Of a DNA stretch of 64,000 nt, positions 59,040 through 64,000 are shown piece after piece. The stretch lies in assembly GCA_031262985.1 (NCBI GenBank), contig JAISGQ010000012.1, positions 22,402 through 86,401 on the forward strand. The letters are read 5' to 3'. The translations under genes were made by a program, and so were the position numbers. The notes under the pieces are model-generated. The model did not search any database, had not been told where the DNA came from, and saw only the letters and a list, made by a program, of their open reading frames with translations. This DNA is from Oscillospiraceae bacterium. GTDB lineage: Bacteria; Bacillota; Clostridia; Oscillospirales; Acutalibacteraceae. Positions within the stretch are counted from its first letter, which is position 1, and each line of letters begins with the position of its first letter.

Positions 59040-61673
59040 CTATTTGAGCATTCCCTTGACTATCTCCTCAGCCTGAGAGAGGGCGTAGTCGAGCTTGGAT
59101 AAATCCTTCACGCCCGCCATTGCCGCCTCCGGCTTGCCGCCGCCGTTGCCGCCCGCGAGCATTGCCACAGCCTTTACGATATTGCCCGCGTGTGCGCCCT
59201 TCGCGAGGGCAGCCTTGCCTACAGAGGTGAAGAGTGTCGCCTTCTCCCCTGAAACCGATGCGAACACAGCAATAGCAGATGAATCCTTGTCGCGGATTTT
59301 GTCGCCCATCATGCGTAAATCGTCCGCGCTGACGTTAGACAGCCGCTTGCAGATAAGCGAAACGCCGCTCCCTATCTCCTTCGCGCCTGACAGGATATTG
59401 CCCGCCTCGACTGCCGCAAGCTTTGAGGAGAGCTGCTCAATCTGCCTGTCCTTCTCCCTGCTGTCAGAGATGAGCTGAGTGCTTCGTCTGAGTAAATCCG
59501 CACTGTTGCCGACCTTCAGCACCGCACATACCTGCTCTATTGATGAGAGCGAATCGTTGAGCATATCCAGCACATTTTCGCCTGTAACACCCTCGATTCT
59601 ACGAACTCCGGAGGCGACTGACGACTCCGATTTAATCTTGAACATACCCATTTTCGCCGTGTCGTCGATGTGTGTGCCGCCGCAAAGCTCAAGCGAAAAA
59701 TCAGCTACCTGCACTACACGCACCATGTCGCCGTACTTCTCGCCGAACAACGCCATAGCTCCCAGCTTTTTCGCCTCGTCTATGGGCATCTCCTTGTTGA
59801 GTACCTTTATAGCCGCGAATATTTCCTTGTTTACCAAATCCTCGACCGCTCTGATTTCCTCCGCTGTGAGTGCGGAAAAATGGACAAAGTCGAAGCGCAG
59901 TATCTTGTCGCTTACCATTGAACCCGCCTGCTCTACATGGTTGCCCAGCACCTTTCGCAGTGCCGCCTGGAGGAGGTGAGCCGCCGTGTGATTGCGCCGT
60001 ATGCTCATTCTGCGTTCTCTGTCGATTGAAGCTGTGACACTCGCGCCGACTGAAATCTCCCCGCTCTCAACCACCGCTCTGTGGAGGAAAATTCCCGCGT
60101 GATTCTTAGTCGTGTCGAGTACTCGCACCGCCGCGCCGCCGCTCTCAATTACACCTGTGTCGCCTATCTGTCCTCCGCTTTCGGCGTAGAAGGGGGTGGT
60201 GTTAAGCACAATCAGCACCTCCTCGCCACTCTTTGCCGAGGAGATTCGCTTGCCGCCGCTGACAATTGCGGCTATCTTCGCCTTCGCGCTGTCCTTCGTG
60301 TAGCCGACAAACTTAGTAGGCTTGAGGTCGGCGAGTACATCAGCCTCGCCCTCCCACGCCTCTGCTCCGGCGTTCTTGCGCTTGCTTCTGGTGTCCGCGC
60401 GGTAGTCGTCATAAATCTTCCTGAACGCCTCCGTGTCAACACTCCTGCCTTGGTCGGCAAGAATCTCCACGGTCAGGTCAATGGGGAAGCCGTAGGTGTC
60501 CTGAAGCTTGAATGCGTCCTCCCCCGAAAGGATACCGCCGTCGTTCTTCGATATGAACGAATCGAGGAGCTGTATGCCCTTGTCGATAGTCTGCGCGAAG
60601 CTCTCCTCCTCATTGGCGATTACCTTGAGGATGAAATCCTTCTTCTCCGAAAGCTCGGGATATGCCGAGAGATTCTCGTTTATCACCGTCCGGCACACCT
60701 CTGTGAGGAAGGTTCGCTTTATACCGAGCAGCCGTCCGTGACGCGCCGCCCTCCTGAGAAGCCGCCTGAGGACGTAGCCCTTGCCCGTGTTCTCGGGCAC
60801 TACTCCGTCGCCTATCATGAAGGTGGTTGACCGTATGTGGTCGGTGATTACGCGAAGGGAGATGTCCTTCTTCTCGTCCTTGCCGTACTCTATGCCCGCG
60901 ATGGAGCAAACGTGCTTCATTATGTTCTGCACTGTATCTACGAGAAACAGGTTTTCCACTCCCTGCGAGATGCAGGCAAGACGCTCAAGCCCCATTCCCG
61001 TGTCTATGTTAGGGAACTCAAGGGGAGTGTAGTTGCCCTTTCCGTCGCTCTCAAACTGGGTGAAAACATTGTTCCAGAACTCCACATATCTGTCGCAGTC
61101 ACAGCCGACAGCGCAGTCGGGAGAGCCGCAGCCGTACTGCTCGCCTCTGTCGTAGTAAATCTCAGAGCATGGTCCGCACGGACCTGCGCCGTGCTCCCAG
61201 AAGTTGTCCTCCTTGCCCAGACGCACGATGTGGGAAGGGGAAACTCCGTTTTTGTTGACCCAAATGTCGAACGCCTCGTCGTCGTTCTCGTATATGGAGA
61301 CCCACAGGAGGTCCTTGTCCATCTGCATGACGTCGAGGCAGAACTCCCACGCCCACGCGGTAGCCTGCTCCTTGAAATAGTCGCCGAAGGAGAAGTTGCC
61401 GAGCATCTCAAAATATGTGCCGTGACGCGCGGTGATTCCTACACGCTCGATGTCGGGCGTTCTGATACACTTCTGGCAGGTGGTCACTCTCTTAGAGGGA
61501 GGAGTAATCTCGCCTGTGAAATACTTCTTCATCGGAGCCATGCCCGAATTAATCAAGAGCAGGCTGTTGTCGTTCTCCGGCACGAGCGAATAGCTCGGCA
61601 GGCGCAAATGCCCCTTGCTCTCGAAAAACGCAAGGTACTTTTCGCGCAGTTCATTAAGTCCTGTCCATTCCAT
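59040..61673 (-). CDS. alaS: Alanyl-tRNA synthetase
   Basis: 877 residues, class II. Catalytic domain starts ELREKYLAFFESKGH, with LLINSGMAPMKKYF and RHGTYFEMLGNFSFGDYFKE. The editing domain has HTAAHLLQAALRKVLG and CGGTHIDDTAKMG (zinc ligands). The C-terminal DHHA1-like region ends GGNGGGKPEAAMAG. Normal length. Preceded by a T-box leader that responds to uncharged tRNA-Ala. Confidence 0.97.
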   Translation of the reverse strand: MEWTGLNELREKYLAFFESKGHLRLPSYSLVPENDNSLLLINSGMAPMKKYFTGEITPPSKRVTTCQKCIRTPDIERVGITARHGTYFEMLGNFSFGDYFKEQATAWAWEFCLDVMQMDKDLLWVSIYENDDEAFDIWVNKNGVSPSHIVRLGKEDNFWEHGAGPCGPCSEIYYDRGEQYGCGSPDCAVGCDCDRYVEFWNNVFTQFESDGKGNYTPLEFPNIDTGMGLERLACISQGVENLFLVDTVQNIMKHVCSIAGIEYGKDEKKDISLRVITDHIRSTTFMIGDGVVPENTGKGYVLRRLLRRAARHGRLLGIKRTFLTEVCRTVINENLSAYPELSEKKDFILKVIANEEESFAQTIDKGIQLLDSFISKNDGGILSGEDAFKLQDTYGFPIDLTVEILADQGRSVDTEAFRKIYDDYRADTRSKRKNAGAEAWEGEADVLADLKPTKFVGYTKDSAKAKIAAIVSGGKRISSAKSGEEVLIVLNTTPFYAESGGQIGDTGVIESGGAAVRVLDTTKNHAGIFLHRAVVESGEISVGASVTASIDRERRMSIRRNHTAAHLLQAALRKVLGNHVEQAGSMVSDKILRFDFVHFSALTAEEIRAVEDLVNKEIFAAIKVLNKEMPIDEAKKLGAMALFGEKYGDMVRVVQVADFSLELCGGTHIDDTAKMGMFKIKSESSVASGVRRIEGVTGENVLDMLNDSLSSIEQVCAVLKVGNSADLLRRSTQLISDSREKDRQIEQLSSKLAAVEAGNILSGAKEIGSGVSLICKRLSNVSADDLRMMGDKIRDKDSSAIAVFASVSGEKATLFTSVGKAALAKGAHAGNIVKAVAMLAGGNGGGKPEAAMAGVKDLSKLDYALSQAEEIVKGMLK

Positions 61674-61710
61674 CTTTTCCTAATCACAATCCTATCTCTA
61701 TTTTTTTCAC

Positions 61711-61977
61711 AAAAAAAGGTTCTCCTATCCCAAAAATATGGGACGGAAGAACCGCGGTACCACCCAAATTGCGTTCCATAGGAACGCCGCTCAAACCTCC
61801 CTAACGCGGAGGAGACGCACAGCTTTTAACTGCGATACTACGTTCCTCCCTTCGGGAGAACGTCACCGAAGCAGCAAACCGAAACCTGTTTTTCGCCGGC
61901 ATCTCAGCAAAACTGCCGTACTCTCTGTAGAGACAAATTCCGTTTTCTTCGGCATATATTTTCTTCTTATTATCTAT
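61711..61977 (-). ncRNA. T-box leader riboswitch of alaS
   Basis: On the minus strand the T-box core TGGGTGGTACCGCGG lies at about 61751-61766. It is followed by the terminator GGTTCTTCCGTCCCATA...TGGGATAGGAGAACC and TTTTTTT (61711-61753). The upstream stem I region has AGAGAGTACGG and a GGTTTCGGTTTGCTGCTTCGG stretch in which a GCU alanine specifier could lie. Uncharged tRNA-Ala would pair with the core and favour the antiterminator. Confidence 0.92.
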
Positions 61978-61983
61978 GAGAAG

Positions 61984-62012
61984 ATTATATATTTATTTTA
62001 TCCGAAAGTCAA
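61984..62012 (-). promoter_or_regulatory. alaS promoter
   Basis: On the minus strand TTGACT (62007-62012) and TATAAT (61984-61989) with a 17-base spacer, upstream of the T-box leader and just past the end of the desulfurase-like gene. Confidence 0.8.
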
Positions 62013-62044
62013 TATCTGATTGCCCAACAAAATCATATCCAAAA

Positions 62045-63190
62045 TCACCCCACCGAATCGGCAATAGCTTTCAGCTTATCTACTACATACTCCGCCTCGC
62101 TGAGCTTAGTGAACGCGGAGGGGCACAGTCGCACCGTGCCGCTCTCGGCTGTGCCGACGGCGAGATGTGCCTCGGGGGCGCAGTGCAGCCCCGCCCTGAC
62201 CGCGACCCCGTATTTATCCAGCAGCTGTGCTGTTTTTTCGCTTCCCATTCCTACTACATTGACCGACAGGAGGGGGAGATAATTTTCCGTATTGTAGTTT
62301 CCGTAAACGGAAATATTCTTCGTATCGGAAAGATTCTCGAAAAGGTATCTGCAAATTTCACTCTCGTGCCTGAATATATTCTCTACCCCACGGGATTTCA
62401 CAAAATCCACACCTGCGGACATGGCGCAGATACCGGGAACATTGACTGTTCCGCTCTCGAATCTGTCCGGCAGAACGTCGGGCTGCCGAGGGAGCATGGA
62501 CTGGCTGCCCGTTCCGCCCTCGATAAGAGGAGAAAGCCGATGTTCCTTTGACATAATTAACGCGCCGCACCCCATAACTCCGTAAAGACCTTTGTGTGCG
62601 GGAACGCATAGAAAATCAATATTGTCGCGCGGCATATCTATGGAGATAACTCCCGCGCTCTGCGCCGCGTCCACTCCGAGGAGGATTCCCTTTTTCCTGC
62701 ATATTTCCGATATTTTGGCTATTGGCAGCTTTATGCCGAACACGTTGGAGGCGTTGGTGCAAAATATCATTACAGTGTTTCGCTTTATCAACCGCGCAAA
62801 GTTTCGCGCTGTCTGCTCCTCGTCGCCGAAAACCACCTTCGCTCGGCTTACCTCCACTCCTCGCTTTTGGAGGGAGTTGATGGGGCGGGCTACAGCGTTA
62901 TGCTCCAAATTGGAGATTATCACATGGTCGCCGCGTCGGAGTAAGCCCTTGAGTACGATGTTTATCGCGTGAGTGCAGTTTTGAGTGAAGATGCAGTTTT
63001 CCGCCTCCTTCACGCCGAAAAAGCCCGCTATATTCTCCCGCGCGGAGTACACCGCCTGTGCTGTGTCTGCCGAGAGCGAGTGTCCGCTCCTGCCCGGATT
63101 TGCGCCGTAGTTTTGTATCGCGTTAGTAACTGCGTTTGAAACCTCCTCGGGTTTTGGATAGGTTGTCGCCGCATTGTCAAAATATATCAT
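62045..63190 (-). CDS. Cysteine desulfurase-like PLP enzyme
   Basis: 381 residues, class V aminotransferase fold. It has IYFDNAATTYPKPEEV, SNLEHNAVARPI, GVDAAQSAGVISID, the PLP Lys in PAHKGLYG, and the active Cys in RAGLHCAPEAH. It belongs to the group of selenocysteine-lyase/SufS-like proteins often next to DUF3343 genes, as here (57 bases upstream). That pairing suggests sulfur or selenium handling. ATG 63190 with GGAG upstream. Confidence 0.9.
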   Translation of the reverse strand: MIYFDNAATTYPKPEEVSNAVTNAIQNYGANPGRSGHSLSADTAQAVYSARENIAGFFGVKEAENCIFTQNCTHAINIVLKGLLRRGDHVIISNLEHNAVARPINSLQKRGVEVSRAKVVFGDEEQTARNFARLIKRNTVMIFCTNASNVFGIKLPIAKISEICRKKGILLGVDAAQSAGVISIDMPRDNIDFLCVPAHKGLYGVMGCGALIMSKEHRLSPLIEGGTGSQSMLPRQPDVLPDRFESGTVNVPGICAMSAGVDFVKSRGVENIFRHESEICRYLFENLSDTKNISVYGNYNTENYLPLLSVNVVGMGSEKTAQLLDKYGVAVRAGLHCAPEAHLAVGTAESGTVRLCPSAFTKLSEAEYVVDKLKAIADSVG

Positions 63191-63247
63191 ATATGCATCT
63201 CCATTCTGAGCCTAAGTCTGTACCGCACAAAAGTCGGCGGAGCAGTA

Positions 63248-63469
63248 TTAAATATTCTTTATGTGAGTGACCTTAATTCCGTTTTTTCTCAATATTTCCA
63301 CTACTGTTGACGCGTAGTTAGCGTTTACGACAATGCCCTGCATACACCCTTCATAATTTAAATTTCCCGACAAGCGGCGTATCTCCGCGTTGATTCCTCT
63401 GCGAAGGAGCAGCTCCCTGCCTCTGCTTGCCTGAGTGACGGAGGGGATTGTCAGTATTTTTTCTCCCAT
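63248..63469 (-). CDS. DUF3343 (putative Se/S carrier-like) protein
   Basis: 73 residues: ILTIPSVTQASRGRELLLRR, then GCMQGIVVNAN with a single Cys in the expected place, and VVEILRKNGIKV. This small family is thought to carry sulfur or selenium and is found beside desulfurase-like or selenium genes. ATG 63469 with AAGGTG upstream. It probably forms an operon with the following desulfurase-like gene. Confidence 0.85.
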   Translation of the reverse strand: MGEKILTIPSVTQASRGRELLLRRGINAEIRRLSGNLNYEGCMQGIVVNANYASTVVEILRKNGIKVTHIKNI

Positions 63470-63502
63470 AAAATTTCACCTTCTTCTTCGGTTATCATGA
63501 AT

Positions 63503-63576
63503 ATTGCTCCTCCGAGGTACGTTTATAAAGGAGCAATAAAAATACCTGCCCACAACATTATATGCAGGCAGGTATT
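63503..63576. terminator. Two hairpins upstream of DUF3343
   Basis: ATTGCTCCT (63503-63511) pairs with AGGAGCAAT (63529-63537). AATACCTGCC (63541-63550) pairs with GGCAGGTATT (63567-63576). No gene end is visible to the right within the window, so the direction is unknown. No T-run stands out. Confidence 0.35.
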
Positions 63577-63748
63577 ACTGTGATTGCTGAAAATTGAATT
63601 TTGCTTTGTTGGTATACTGACATTATTCTGCGAAAGCTCCATATCATGTTACTCTGCATTTAAACTCATTGTATCTTTTCGGTATTTTTCTCGCAAATTT
63701 AACAATGTTTTTAAACACGGAGCAGTATCGGTATAATTTATGGTACAA

Positions 63749-63894
63749 GTAGGTCGCAAGGCGACCTACACAGGGAACCCCCGACGAGGGTTCCCTACGG
63801 GGAATGTCCAGCGGGACATTCCCCTACCTTCCTGCGTTTTTCTGACGATTAAAGGATTTCGCCCTCTGCGGAGGGCGAGTCAGGGCTCTGCCCG
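63749..63894 (-). repeat. Multi-hairpin intergenic repeat, copy l, interrupted and cut by window end
   Basis: Reverse orientation: P6 GTAGGTCGC/GCGACCTAC, P5 GGGAACCC/GGGTTCCC, P4 GGGGAATGTCC-CGCT arm, P3 CGCCCTC/GAGGGCG, and CAGGGCTCTGCCCG at the P2 position, after which the inverted-repeat element begins at the same point as in copy k. Confidence 0.85.
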
Positions 63895-63996
63895 ATTCTA
63901 AATTAACTTAGAAAACAACAAAGAAAAGCGCGAAAAAGCTTTCGCATATGGGTTTTTTGGGCTTTTCTTGCATTGTTTTGTTAGTTAATTTTGAAT
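63895..63996. mobile_element. About 100-bp terminal-inverted-repeat element, copy D
   Basis: Reverse complement of copy C with only a few differences. Same length and same flanking bases (CGGGCAGAGCC on one side, TCAC on the other). Confidence 0.75.
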
Positions 63997-64000
63997 GTGA

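Noticed and set aside
14310..64000. CRISPR array
   Set aside because: The repeats are dispersed over kilobases, are long and multi-hairpin, and have no regular unique spacers; no cas genes are present.
1..64000. tRNA and rRNA genes
   Set aside because: No cloverleaf-like TTCGA-type arms or rRNA signatures were noticed on either strand; a tRNAscan run would settle it.

Overview
The window reads as a chromosomal segment of a Gram-positive anaerobe of the class Clostridia, probably an uncultured gut lineage near the Oscillospirales. No species can be named from sequence alone. The support is a PolC-type replicative polymerase, a DnaD/DnaI-like helicase-loading pair, a T-box leader on alaS, an agr-type peptide signalling locus, a Na+-translocating decarboxylase beta subunit, an archaeal-type short ProRS, PduL, and a non-mevalonate isoprenoid cluster. 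Shine-Dalgarno sites are strong and GTG/TTG starts are frequent.

Layout. 1-3.1 kb: radA 3' end, a GNAT acetyltransferase, two SAM methyltransferases and a small Cys-rich protein. 3.3-7.2 kb (minus): metF, a separate MetH reactivation domain and a short metH. 7.3-10.5 kb (minus): mtaB and an ABC-F ATPase. 10.7-12.8 kb: dnaD and dnaI-like. 12.8-14.5 kb: a decayed insertion sequence split by a captured gene fragment, bounded by 23-bp direct repeats. 14.6-19.2 kb: oadB, oadG-like, proS, GT2 and a hypothetical gene. 19.4-24.6 kb: glmS, a VanY-CapA fusion and trxA. 24.8-26.7 kb: an agr locus without a kinase gene. 26.8-31.8 kb (minus): HAD phosphatase, UbiA-type transferase, a large membrane protein, an AlkZ-related protein and a family-4 uracil-DNA glycosylase. 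32.3-36.5 kb: pduL, mscS, ydcF and a sugar transferase. 37.0-50 kb: a CYTH-Maf fusion, then pyrH, frr, uppS, cdsA, dxr, rseP, ispG and polC. 50.7-58.3 kb: hisZ, hisG, hisD, hisC, hisB and a hisA-hisI fusion. 58.7-63.5 kb (minus): HIT protein, alaS, a cysteine desulfurase-like protein and a DUF3343 protein.

The most striking feature is a family of 12 dispersed intergenic repeats of about 150-215 bp, each a chain of about six short hairpins (five in one copy). Stem sequences differ between copies with compensatory changes on both arms, while loops are nearly constant. They occur in both orientations and separate genes of otherwise compact clusters (cdsA-dxr, rseP-ispG, ispG-polC, hisZ-hisG, hisD-hisC). 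A second family, about 100 bp with terminal inverted repeats, occurs four times. In two of these it sits at the same point inside the multi-hairpin repeat.

How the genes work together. The folate/B12 methionine module is split into a catalytic MetH and a separate reactivation protein. The envelope and isoprenoid genes (uppS, cdsA, dxr, ispG, sugar transferase, GT2, UbiA, VanY-CapA) supply lipid carriers and cell-wall functions. The his genes cover most of histidine synthesis, but hisE, hisF and hisH are not here. AgrB and AgrD would make a cyclic peptide, and the LytTR regulator has a candidate tandem site just upstream of agrB.
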